Shown: piece after piece, positions 12,624 through 19,954 of the stretch
Layout: each line of letters opens with the position of its first letter
Numbering within the stretch: the stretch's first letter is position 1
DNA from: an uncultured Drancourtella sp.
Lineage (GTDB): Bacteria > Bacillota > Clostridia > Lachnospirales > Lachnospiraceae
DNA length: 19,954 nt
Direction of reading: 5' to 3'
Assembly: GCA_937880845.1 (NCBI GenBank)
Contig: CALFLL010000038.1
Location: 1-19,954 of the forward strand
Translations under genes and position numbers: made by a program
The notes under the pieces: generated by a model
Database searches by the model: none
The model's input: only the letters and a program-made list of their open reading frames with translations
Told to the model about the DNA's origin: nothing

Positions 12624-14468
12624 ATGTTTGTGATAGAAGAAGAATTAAAAAAACTACCCGATAAACCCGGGGTTTATCTGATGCATGATGAAAAAGATGA
12701 GATCATTTATGTCGGAAAAGCGGTAAATCTAAAAAACAGAGTCCGCCAATATTTTCAAAAAAGCAGAAATAAAGGAGCTAAAATAGAGCAAATGGTGACT
12801 CATATCGTAAGATTTGAGTATATCGTAACAGACTCGGAATTGGAAGCTCTTGTACTGGAGTGTAATCTTATTAAAGAACATCGCCCTAAATATAATACCA
12901 TGTTGATGGATGACAAAACATATCCTTTTATAAAGGTGACGGTTCAGGAACCTTTTCCACGAGTGATGATCGTGCGCAAGCAGATGAAAGATAAGGCAAA
13001 ATATTTTGGACCTTATACAAATGCACAGGCAGTAAAAGATATCATTGAACTCGTGCGAAAGATTTATAAGTTGCGTACATGTAGAAGAAATCTGCCAAGA
13101 GATATCGGAAAAGAACGGCCGTGTTTGAATTACCATATTCATCAATGTGATGCACCTTGCCAAGGATATATTTCACAAGAAAAATACAGAGAATCCATAG
13201 ACAAGATCTTGCGATTTCTTTCCGGACATTATGAGGGAATATTAAAAGAACTGGAAGAAAAGATGATGGATGCATCTGAAAAAATGGAATTTGAAAAAGC
13301 AATCGAATACCGGGAACTGATCGGAAGCGTAAAAAAGATATCAGAAAAGCAAAAAATAACTGATGCCGGGAAAACCGGAGAGGAAAGAGATATACTGGCT
13401 GTTGCAAAAGAAGGAGAAGATGCGGTTGTCCAGATATTTTTTATACGAGGCGGCCGGTTAATTGGCCGGGATCATTTTTATTTACGTACAGATAGTGATG
13501 AATCAAAGGCATCTGTTATTACAAATTTTATAAAGCAGTTTTATGCGGGGACACCTTATATTCCAAAAGAATTAATGATCCAGTATGAATTGGAAGAAAA
13601 GGAAGTGCTTTCTGAGTGGCTTACGAGGAGAAAAGAACATAAAGTTGTTATTACGGTTCCCAAAAAAGGCGAAAAAGAAAAACTTGTAGAACTGGCTGAA
13701 AAGAATGCAAAGATGGTTCTTGCAAAAGATAAAGAACGCCTGATCCGTGAAGCACGCCGCACAATCGGAGCAGTAAAAGAACTGGAAGAAATTTTGGGAA
13801 TTACAGGGATTAAACGGATGGAGGCATTTGATATATCCAATACAAGCGGATTTGCTTCTGTTGGTTCTATGGTTGTGTATGAAGACGGAAAACCAAAGAG
13901 AAATGATTATCGGAAATTCAGGATCAAAAGTGTGGAAGGTCCGGATGATTATGCAAGTATGGAGGAAGTTTTGACAAGAAGATTTCGACATGGACTTCAG
14001 GAAAAGAAAGAAGGAAAGGAGTTCGGAAGTTTTACCATGTTTCCGGATTTGATTCTGATGGATGGAGGGAAAGGACAGGTTCACATTGCAGAAGAAGTAC
14101 TAAAAGAGTTGAAGCTTCATATTCCTGTTTGTGGAATGGTAAAAGATGATAAACACCGGACAAGAGGACTTTATTACCATGATGAGGAGCTTCCGATCGA
14201 CAGTTATTCAGAAGTATTTAAATTGATTACAAGAATACAAGATGAGGCACATCGATTTGCCATCGAGTTTCATAGAAATTTACGAGGAAAAGAGCAGGTA
14301 CGTTCCGTCTTGGATGATATACCCGGAATTGGACCGAAGCGAAGAAAAGATTTGATGAAACATTTTCAAAATCTGGAAGCAATTAAAAAAGCAGAAATAG
14401 AGGAACTTCAGAAACTTCCTACAATGAATGAGAAATCTGCCAAAGATGTATATAATTTTTTTCATTGA
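12624..14468 (+). CDS. uvrC: Excinuclease ABC subunit C
   Basis: A 614-residue nuclease of nucleotide excision repair that makes both the 3' and 5' incisions around a lesion handed over by UvrB. Domains in order: GIY-YIG nuclease at about 13-92 (GVYLMHDEKDEIIYVGKA), UvrB-interacting UVR segment near 205-240 (KMEFEKAIEYRELI), RNase H-like nuclease from about 390 to 545 with D403 in EAFDISN and D480 in LILMDGGKG as candidate metal ligands, and C-terminal tandem helix-hairpin-helix at about 555-614 (DDIPGIGPKRRKDL). Length is standard. The ribosome binding site is modest (GAGAGGA, about 10 bases before ATG). The gene follows ftsH by 62 bases and precedes hprK by 49, an order known from related Clostridia. 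Confidence 0.97.
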   Translation: MFVIEEELKKLPDKPGVYLMHDEKDEIIYVGKAVNLKNRVRQYFQKSRNKGAKIEQMVTHIVRFEYIVTDSELEALVLECNLIKEHRPKYNTMLMDDKTYPFIKVTVQEPFPRVMIVRKQMKDKAKYFGPYTNAQAVKDIIELVRKIYKLRTCRRNLPRDIGKERPCLNYHIHQCDAPCQGYISQEKYRESIDKILRFLSGHYEGILKELEEKMMDASEKMEFEKAIEYRELIGSVKKISEKQKITDAGKTGEERDILAVAKEGEDAVVQIFFIRGGRLIGRDHFYLRTDSDESKASVITNFIKQFYAGTPYIPKELMIQYELEEKEVLSEWLTRRKEHKVVITVPKKGEKEKLVELAEKNAKMVLAKDKERLIREARRTIGAVKELEEILGITGIKRMEAFDISNTSGFASVGSMVVYEDGKPKRNDYRKFRIKSVEGPDDYASMEEVLTRRFRHGLQEKKEGKEFGSFTMFPDLILMDGGKGQVHIAEEVLKELKLHIPVCGMVKDDKHRTRGLYYHDEELPIDSYSEVFKLITRIQDEAHRFAIEFHRNLRGKEQVRSVLDDIPGIGPKRRKDLMKHFQNLEAIKKAEIEELQKLPTMNEKSAKDVYNFFH

Positions 14469-14470
14469 TA

Positions 14471-14479
14471 TGATATAAT
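14471..14479 (+). promoter_or_regulatory. Extended -10 element before hprK
   Basis: TGATATAAT (TGn-TATAAT) lies just after the uvrC stop and 38 bases before the hprK ATG. No good -35 is present because the upstream sequence is the uvrC 3' end. It would allow hprK-glk expression independent of uvrC. Confidence 0.5.
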
Positions 14480-14517
14480 ATTAACAAATTATGCAAAATA
14501 ATAAAGGAGAATAAGAG

Positions 14518-15435
14518 ATGGGTGTAAAGCTTGAAAAGCTAATTGAAAAAATGAGTTTGAAGAATCTGACACCGGAACTGGATTTGACAGAAGCAGAAAT
14601 CCAGGTGCCTGATATTAATCGACCGGCACTCCAGCTTACTGGATTTTTTGATCATTTCGACTCGGACCGGGTACAGATTATCGGATATGTAGAATATGCT
14701 TATTTAGAAACTCTTTCCAGGGAGAAAAAAGACGAAATGTATCTTCAGCTTTTGTCCTATGGGATCCCATGTATCATATTTTGCCGGAATCTGGAACCGG
14801 AACACGAGTTCCTTGAAAAAGCGGTTGAAATGAGAGTACCGATTTTTCAATCTTCTAAAGAAACATCACCTTTTACGGCAGAAATCATCCGTTGGCTAAA
14901 TGTAGAACTGGCACCGTGTATTTCCATTCACGGAGTGCTTGTGGACGTATACGGAGTTGGTGTTTTGATTATGGGAGAAAGCGGAATCGGAAAGAGTGAA
15001 GCTGCTTTGGAACTGATAAAAAGAGGGCATCGCCTTGTAACGGATGATGTTGTTGAGATTAGAAAAGTAAGTGATGAAACCCTGGTCGGAACGGCACCGG
15101 ATATCACCAGACATTTTATTGAGTTGCGTGGAATCGGGATTGTGGACGTCAAAACCTTATTCGGAGTGCAAAGTGTCAAAGAAACCCAAAATATCGATCT
15201 TGTGATTAATATGGAAGAATGGGATAGGGACAAAGAGTATGATCGTCTTGGACTGAAAGAAGAGTACACGGAATTTTTGGGAAATAAAGTGGTATGTCAT
15301 TCTATTCCGATCCGTCCGGGAAGAAATTTGGCAATCATTGTAGAATCTGCATCTGTAAACCATAGACAAAAGAGAATGGGATATAATGCAGCAGAAGAAT
15401 TATACAGACGTGTGCAAGAAAATCTTGCAAAATAG
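14518..15435 (+). CDS. hprK: HPr kinase/phosphorylase
   Basis: A 305-residue bifunctional enzyme that phosphorylates the phosphocarrier HPr on Ser46 using ATP and removes the phosphate again, setting carbon catabolite repression through CcpA. The N-terminal domain spans about 1-125. The catalytic domain carries H138 in SIHGVLVD, Walker A GESGIGKS (153-160), TDDVVEI with D176/D177, and the family signature ELRGIGIVDVKTLFG from 202. The C-terminal segment NHRQKRMGYNAAEELYRR is typical. Length matches the family (about 305-315). AAGGAG lies 8 bases before the ATG. It is followed after 19 bases by a glucokinase gene, so the pair is probably one operon linking glycolytic entry with catabolite control. 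Confidence 0.97.
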   Translation: MGVKLEKLIEKMSLKNLTPELDLTEAEIQVPDINRPALQLTGFFDHFDSDRVQIIGYVEYAYLETLSREKKDEMYLQLLSYGIPCIIFCRNLEPEHEFLEKAVEMRVPIFQSSKETSPFTAEIIRWLNVELAPCISIHGVLVDVYGVGVLIMGESGIGKSEAALELIKRGHRLVTDDVVEIRKVSDETLVGTAPDITRHFIELRGIGIVDVKTLFGVQSVKETQNIDLVINMEEWDRDKEYDRLGLKEEYTEFLGNKVVCHSIPIRPGRNLAIIVESASVNHRQKRMGYNAAEELYRRVQENLAK

Positions 15436-15454
15436 AAAGAAAGGATAAAGAAAG

Positions 15455-16387
15455 ATGAAGTATTGTTTTGGAATTGATGTGGGAGGAACAACTGTAAAGA
15501 TAGGATTGTTTCAAGATAATGGGGAAATCCTTGAAAAATGGGAAATTAAAACGCGTACGCAGGATGAAGGGAAAAATATCCTTCCGGATATTGCAGAAAC
15601 TGTTTTGGGAAAAATTCGGGAAAGAGGAATTGAGAAATCCGAAATCGCGGGAATCGGAGTGGGGATTCCTGCCCCAATCACAGAAGATGGGATTGTAAAC
15701 GGTTCTGCAAATCTTGGATGGAAGTATAAAGAAGTAAAAAAAGAACTGGAAGAATTAACCGGGATTGTTACAGCAACAGGAAACGATGCCAATGTGGCAG
15801 CACTTGGAGAAATGTGGCTTGGCGGAGGAAGCGGCCATAAAAATATGATCATGGTAACGCTCGGTACAGGAGTCGGAGGCGGAATCATCGTCAATGGAAA
15901 AATCCTGACAGGTGAAAACGGAGCAGGCGGAGAAATCGGACATCTTTGTGTAAATTATGAAGAAACAGAAAGTTGCGGATGTGGAAGCAAAGGATGTCTG
16001 GAACAATATGCATCTGCTACGGGAATTACACGTCTGGCAAACAAAAAACTCAAAGAAACAACGGAAGAAACAGTGCTTTCTTCCGGACCGGTGAATGCAA
16101 AGGCTGTGTTTGATGCAGTAAAAGCGGGAGATAAGGTTGCAATGGAAATCGCAGAAGAATTTGGAAGATACCTTGGATTTGCAATGGCGAATCTTTCCGT
16201 AGCCGTAGATCCTGCCGTTATTGTAATCGGGGGAGGTGTTTCAAGAGCTGGAGAAATCTTACTTTCTTATGTTAAAAAATATTTTGATGAAAGAGTATTC
16301 TTTGCAAATAAAAATGTAGAATTTGCTCTTGCAAAACTTGGAAATGATGCCGGTATTTGTGGAGCGGCTAAATTGGTTCTTGATTAG
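15455..16387 (+). CDS. glk: ROK-family glucokinase
   Basis: A 310-residue ATP-dependent sugar kinase that most likely makes glucose 6-phosphate in the cytosol. ATP-binding DVGGTT lies at 8-13, the substrate-binding loop NDANVAALGE from 110 (D111 the likely base), and a second phosphate motif GTGVGGG follows. The structural zinc site is complete, with H163 in GEIGH and C174, C176 and C181 in CGCGSKGC. Hallmark GGGVSRAGE lies toward the C-terminus. AAGGAT stands before the ATG. No helix-turn-helix is present, so it is a kinase rather than a ROK repressor. It follows hprK closely and ends at a strong two-way terminator. Other hexoses as substrate cannot be excluded. Confidence 0.93.
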   Translation: MKYCFGIDVGGTTVKIGLFQDNGEILEKWEIKTRTQDEGKNILPDIAETVLGKIRERGIEKSEIAGIGVGIPAPITEDGIVNGSANLGWKYKEVKKELEELTGIVTATGNDANVAALGEMWLGGGSGHKNMIMVTLGTGVGGGIIVNGKILTGENGAGGEIGHLCVNYEETESCGCGSKGCLEQYASATGITRLANKKLKETTEETVLSSGPVNAKAVFDAVKAGDKVAMEIAEEFGRYLGFAMANLSVAVDPAVIVIGGGVSRAGEILLSYVKKYFDERVFFANKNVEFALAKLGNDAGICGAAKLVLD

Positions 16388-16408
16388 GAGATCAGTTTAT
16401 AAATAAAG

Positions 16409-16450
16409 AAAAGCATCAGATTATCGTGATGATGATCTGATGCTTTTTTA
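16409..16450. terminator. Bidirectional terminator between glk and the PBP gene
   Basis: A 17-bp stem (16409-16425 with 16431-16447, one wobble pair) has the 5-base loop GTGAT, ends in TTTTTT on the plus strand and reads TTTTCTTTATTTATAA on the minus strand. It terminates both convergent transcripts. Confidence 0.92.
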
Positions 16451-16456
16451 TGATAG

Positions 16457-19033
16457 TTATTGTGCGGGATTATCGGAAGCCGGCGGAGTTGCCGGAGTAT
16501 CTGTTTCGGCAGAACCACTTTCGGAAGAGGAACCCTCTCCCGAAGTCTGTCCGTTTTGGCTGTTGGATGTATCGGAAGTTACGGATGAATTGTCCGTTTC
16601 TGTAGGTACATTTCCGTTTTCGGAGCTCTGATCAGATGTTGTTGGTACATTATTGGAAGGATTTGTATTTACTTTTGGAGCAGAATGTCCGGAACAACTT
16701 TCTGTCGGAGCATTTTCTTTGTCGAAATATTCTGTCATGGAAGGACAAGAACCCGAAACCGCCAATTTTCCTGTTTTGGTACAGATTGTTTTCTTTACTA
16801 CAGAGTCCGGAATTTCGAAATCCGTATATTTCAACCCTTTTGTATAGTTGATCTGATCCATGATTTTTTTCCACATTTTAAGATGATAGTTCCACTCCTG
16901 ATCAGCAAGCGGTTTGTTATCGTCATAACCGGTCCAGATCGTACAGGTATAGTAAGGAGTGTAACCTGCAATCCACAAATCTACGTTTTTGGTTGTTGTA
17001 CCGGTTTTTCCGGCAGCAGCCATATTGGATAATTGAGCCGGAGTACCGGTTCCTTTTGAAATAACGTCTTCCATTGCACTTGTCAGAAGATAAGCAGTGG
17101 AATCTTTCAGAACCGTTTTGGTCTTCTGTGACTTTGTGCGGTCAATCAGAACATTTCCGTCATGATCAAGAATCTTTGTATATAAAATAGGCTCCTGATA
17201 TACACCGCCATTGGCGATAGTAGCATAAGCCGCACCCATTTCAAAGTTGTAAACTCCGTCTGTAATTCCACCGAGAGCAAGAGACTGATGAATATCGGAA
17301 ACAGTCTGTCCATTTTCCGTTCTGCTTTCTACAAGGGTGGAAATCCCAAAATTCTGACAATAGGTAAAACCGAGCTGAGGGGTGATTTCCGTAATCATTT
17401 TTACCGCACATATATTGGCAGACTGTTCAATGGCTTTACGCATTGTCATATTTCCACGGTACGTATCTCCCCACCAGTTGGAAACTGGTTTTCCGTTCGC
17501 ATAGTTATATGGTTCATCCTTAATGATAGTGGCAAGAGTTTCTCCGGCACTGTCAAGAGCCGGTGCATAAGTGGTAAGAATCTTAAAACAGGAACCAGGC
17601 TGACGTTTGGAACCTGTATAAGCACGGTTAAGACTCATACTGGAAGATTTTGGACCACGTCCTCCGACCATTGCCTTGATTTCACCGGTTTTTTGGTCGA
17701 TCACGGTAGCGGATGCCTGTGGCTGAGGAGAGAGGGTAATCTTTTCATCATAGGTATCCCCCGGTTGTGCGATGGAAGCTTTGAATTCTTCGATTGTCTG
17801 TTTTGCCTGTTCTTCGGATTTAAAAGTAAGGCCATATTTTAAACCACGGAATTTTTTAATATGACCGGAACTGTAATTTTCCTGAGTTCCATCTGCTCTT
17901 GTGACAGTCAATGCATAAGACAGTCCATATTCAACATTGGAAGGGTAATTGTCATCATCGTTGATCACCTGATCGCAGATTCCCTGAATTTCAAGATCCT
18001 GAGTGGAATAAATACTCAAGCCTCCCTTATATAATGTATTATATGCCTGAGTTTCATCGTATCCGGGTCCGATTTCAGGATTCTGAAGATCGGAAAGGAT
18101 CTGTTCTACCAATGCGTCAACAAAGTAACTTTGCGGAGTAGTGTCGGTAATAGTGGTATTGACATTCTGAATACGTGAATATACATCGTCTTTTAAAGCT
18201 TCGTCGTATTCCTGTTGAGAGATATAACCCTGTTCCAACATATTGGAAAGCACTTGTTTCTGACGTTTGGCGTTGTTGTCAGGGTTTGTAACAGGATTGT
18301 AATAGCTTGGACTTTGAGTGATCGCTGCAATCACGGCACATTCCGATAAGGTGAGCTGTGATACATCTTTATTAAAATATCGTTTGGATGCAGCCTGTAC
18401 ACCTAATGTATTTTGTCCAAGGTTGATCGTATTCAGATAATTTTCCATGATCTCACTTTTAGACATCTGTTTTTCCAGTTTTAAAGCAAGATACTGTTCC
18501 TGAATTTTTCGCTCGGCCCTGTCCAAAAAAGTTTCTTCAGACATGAAGTCGAAGATATTATTTTTTATGAGCTGCTGAGTAAGCGTGGATGCTCCCTGTG
18601 AAAAATCGCCGGAAGTGATTCCAATGATACCTGCACGGACGATTCCTTTCAGATCAATTCCGTTGTGATCGTAAAAACGTTCATCTTCAATGGCGACAAA
18701 TGCATGCTGAAGAGTTTTTGGAATCTGATCGATTGTTTTATAGACACGATTGGAGCCGGAAGTTACAAGACGTTCCGTTTCTGTCTTCCCATCTGAAGCG
18801 TATACGAAAGAAGTATATCCGTCAGGTTTTACGTCAGCGGGAGTGATCTCCGGAGCGTCGTCAATGACTTTTTTAATAAAGACTCCGCCGCCGATACATG
18901 CACCTACAAGCACAACAAGGAAAAAAACAAGGAATCCTTTGAAAATCCTTACGCCGGTTCTTTTCTTTTTCATTTTAGACTTTGAGGTAATGTCGTGCCT
19001 TTTTTTAGCAGCCTTTTTTCTACCATAATTCAT
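16457..19033 (-). CDS. Class A penicillin-binding protein (PBP1A-type)
   Basis: An 858-residue bifunctional peptidoglycan synthase. A basic cytosolic tail (GRKKAAKKRHD) leads to one membrane helix at about 33-55. The glycosyltransferase domain follows with EDERFYDHNG (catalytic E116) and QGASTLTQQLIKN. The transpeptidase has SxxK as SCFK (S481, K484), SAN (538-540) and KTGT (676-679). A cysteine-containing segment near 750-785 and a Ser/Thr/Asn/Pro/Gly-rich tail of about 75-85 residues end the protein. In-frame ATGs upstream were rejected: AGGAGG lies 9 bases before ATG 19033 but only 3 before the ATG at 19039. It has its own consensus promoter, is divergent from the YigZ-like gene and is convergent with glk. 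Confidence 0.95.
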   Translation of the reverse strand: MNYGRKKAAKKRHDITSKSKMKKKRTGVRIFKGFLVFFLVVLVGACIGGGVFIKKVIDDAPEITPADVKPDGYTSFVYASDGKTETERLVTSGSNRVYKTIDQIPKTLQHAFVAIEDERFYDHNGIDLKGIVRAGIIGITSGDFSQGASTLTQQLIKNNIFDFMSEETFLDRAERKIQEQYLALKLEKQMSKSEIMENYLNTINLGQNTLGVQAASKRYFNKDVSQLTLSECAVIAAITQSPSYYNPVTNPDNNAKRQKQVLSNMLEQGYISQQEYDEALKDDVYSRIQNVNTTITDTTPQSYFVDALVEQILSDLQNPEIGPGYDETQAYNTLYKGGLSIYSTQDLEIQGICDQVINDDDNYPSNVEYGLSYALTVTRADGTQENYSSGHIKKFRGLKYGLTFKSEEQAKQTIEEFKASIAQPGDTYDEKITLSPQPQASATVIDQKTGEIKAMVGGRGPKSSSMSLNRAYTGSKRQPGSCFKILTTYAPALDSAGETLATIIKDEPYNYANGKPVSNWWGDTYRGNMTMRKAIEQSANICAVKMITEITPQLGFTYCQNFGISTLVESRTENGQTVSDIHQSLALGGITDGVYNFEMGAAYATIANGGVYQEPILYTKILDHDGNVLIDRTKSQKTKTVLKDSTAYLLTSAMEDVISKGTGTPAQLSNMAAAGKTGTTTKNVDLWIAGYTPYYTCTIWTGYDDNKPLADQEWNYHLKMWKKIMDQINYTKGLKYTDFEIPDSVVKKTICTKTGKLAVSGSCPSMTEYFDKENAPTESCSGHSAPKVNTNPSNNVPTTSDQSSENGNVPTETDNSSVTSDTSNSQNGQTSGEGSSSESGSAETDTPATPPASDNPAQ

Positions 19034-19061
19034 GAGCATATGCCTCCTTTTATACCAAACC

Positions 19062-19090
19062 ATTATACCAAATTTCAATATTGAAATCAA
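19062..19090 (-). promoter_or_regulatory. Promoter of the PBP gene with internal palindrome
   Basis: On the minus strand, TTGATT (19090-19085) and a perfect TATAAT (19067-19062) are separated by 17 bases. Positions 19072-19087 are a perfect 16-bp palindrome (ATTTCAAT/ATTGAAAT) that fills most of the spacer and overlaps the -35. It could be a repressor site; no regulator is identified. Confidence 0.75.
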
Positions 19091-19141
19091 AGAATAAATT
19101 ATAATCTTCATAGTTCGGTGAAGAAATTTTAAGAAAATGTT

Positions 19142-19169
19142 TTGAAATTTGGGAAAATCCTGTTATAGT
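19142..19169 (+). promoter_or_regulatory. Promoter of the YigZ-family gene
   Basis: TTGAAA (19142-19147) and TATAGT (19164-19169) are separated by 16 bases, 31 bases before the ATG at 19201. Confidence 0.6.
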
Positions 19170-19200
19170 AAAAAAAGAAAGATAAGAAAGGGAAGAAATC

Positions 19201-19857
19201 ATGCTGAAAGAATATAGGACAGTACTGGAAGGCCGAGAAGGAGAGATTGTAGAAAAAAAATCAAGGTTCATTGCCGCAGTCAGCCATGCGGAAAATGAAG
19301 AAGAAGCCGTAGAATTCATTGAAAAGATCAGAAAAAAGCATTATAATGCTACACACAACTGTTTCGCCTATACAATAGGAAATCGCTTTGAACTGCAGCG
19401 TTTCAGTGATGATGGTGAGCCCGGAGGAACAGCAGGAAAACCGATTCTTGACGTACTTTTGGGAGAGCAGATTCATAATACAGTCATTGTTGTTACAAGA
19501 TATTTTGGCGGTACTTTGCTTGGAACCGGAGGTTTGGTGCGAGCTTATTCACATTCAGCCAAAGAAGGACTTGCTTCCAGTATTATTATAACCAAAAAAT
19601 ATGCAGCTAAACTGCAAGTCAGGACAGATTATACAGGACTTGGAAAAATCCAATATATCCTTGCACAAAAAGGGATAAAAATATTAAACACAGAATATGC
19701 AGAAGATGTCGTTATGTTCTGTCTGGTTCCGGATGATGAGAAAGAAAATGTTGAAAAAGAAATTACTGAAGGTACAAACGGACAGGCGGTAATGGAATGG
19801 AAAGAAAGCTGTTGGTATGCCGAAAAAGAAGGAGAACAGCTTCTTTTTGAAAAATAA
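19201..19857 (+). CDS. YigZ/IMPACT-family protein (UPF0029)
   Basis: A 218-residue cytosolic protein of the YigZ/YvyE/IMPACT family. The N-terminal IMPACT domain carries KKSRFIAAVSHAENEEEA, HNCFAYTIG, FSDDGEPGGTAGKPIL and the signature RYFGGTLLGTGGLVRAYSHS from residue 100. A C-terminal ferredoxin-like domain (about 140-205, beginning TDYTGLGKIQYIL) completes the bacterial two-domain form, at the usual length of 205-220. The eukaryotic relative modulates Gcn2 signalling; the bacterial role is not well established. The start is supported by a purine-rich AAGGGA site about 9 bases upstream and by the promoter. It is monocistronic, with a terminator right after the stop. Confidence 0.94.
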   Translation: MLKEYRTVLEGREGEIVEKKSRFIAAVSHAENEEEAVEFIEKIRKKHYNATHNCFAYTIGNRFELQRFSDDGEPGGTAGKPILDVLLGEQIHNTVIVVTRYFGGTLLGTGGLVRAYSHSAKEGLASSIIITKKYAAKLQVRTDYTGLGKIQYILAQKGIKILNTEYAEDVVMFCLVPDDEKENVEKEITEGTNGQAVMEWKESCWYAEKEGEQLLFEK

Positions 19858-19862
19858 AAAAA

Positions 19863-19897
19863 CCGTGTCATAACTTTTTGGTTATGACACGGCTTTT
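19863..19897 (+). terminator. Rho-independent terminator after the YigZ-family gene
   Basis: A perfect 12-bp stem CCGTGTCATAAC (19863-19874) with GTTATGACACGG (19881-19892), loop TTTTTG and tail CTTTTGCTT. AAAAAAA precedes the stem, so it could also work on the minus strand. Confidence 0.88.
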
Positions 19898-19923
19898 GCT
19901 TATTGTATGGCAAATAAAATAAA

Positions 19924-19942
19924 CCACCTGCTAGGCAGGTGG
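19924..19942. repeat. Tight hairpin at the window edge, origin unclear
   Basis: CCACCTGC and GCAGGTGG form a perfect 8-bp stem with a TAG loop, flanked by AT-rich sequence and by AGAAAATAGCTT. It has no T-run, so it is not a normal terminator. It may be a subterminal hairpin of an IS200/IS605-type element or a REP-like repeat lying beyond the window; this is inference only. Confidence 0.4.
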
Positions 19943-19954
19943 AGAAAATAGCTT

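Noticed and set aside
17288..17842. A 184-codon plus-strand open frame inside the PBP gene
   Set aside because: It lies wholly opposite the transpeptidase domain, has no promoter or ribosome binding site, and has no recognisable domain.
1..19954. CRISPR arrays, rRNA, riboswitches and phage genes
   Set aside because: No regularly spaced direct repeats, rRNA segments, recognised riboswitch cores, integrases or phage structural genes were seen in the window.

Overview
The window reads as a stretch of low-GC Firmicutes chromosome, most likely Lachnospiraceae (Clostridia). This is an inference from AT-rich codon use, strong AGGAGG ribosome binding sites, TTGACA/TATAAT promoters, the uvrC-hprK-glucokinase order, a DUF1846 protein and a PadR/HAAS-type pair. 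No phage structural genes, CRISPR array or complete insertion sequence are visible.

Layout. Bases 1-54 are the 3' end of tRNA-Trp(CCA), followed by a strong two-way terminator. On the minus strand, about 1.77 kb down to 0.12 kb, a PadR regulator, a HAAS-type membrane protein and a Maa-type sugar O-acetyltransferase may form one transcription unit, with a dyad over the padR start region. Bases 1.89-4.12 kb look like an accessory pocket: a textbook MerR-type promoter drives only a 70-residue MerR DNA-binding domain, followed by a membrane-protein remnant in another frame, a stand-alone ABC/AAA-type ATPase and an orphan 182-residue protein. Bases 4.18-8.92 kb are a MarR-regulated heterodimeric ABC exporter operon, with a perfect 9-bp-arm operator at the promoter. 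Bases 8.93-10.5 kb hold a DUF1846 protein on the minus strand, divergent from ftsH (10.58-12.56 kb). Then come uvrC, hprK and a ROK glucokinase, all on the plus strand. A class A penicillin-binding protein converges on them from the minus strand (19.03 to 16.46 kb) and is divergent from a YigZ/IMPACT-family gene ending at 19.86 kb. The last 30 bases hold a tight hairpin that may belong to an element beyond the edge.

How the parts relate. Three small regulator-target units (PadR, MerR, MarR) sit side by side in the first 9 kb, each with a recognisable dyad at its own promoter, which suggests envelope or drug-stress responses. The last 11 kb is mainly housekeeping: membrane proteolysis (FtsH), nucleotide excision repair (UvrC), carbon catabolite control (HPr kinase, glucokinase) and peptidoglycan synthesis (PBP1). 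The least explained content is the decayed MerR/membrane gene with its downstream ATPase and orphan protein, and a 16-bp perfect palindrome inside the penicillin-binding protein promoter.
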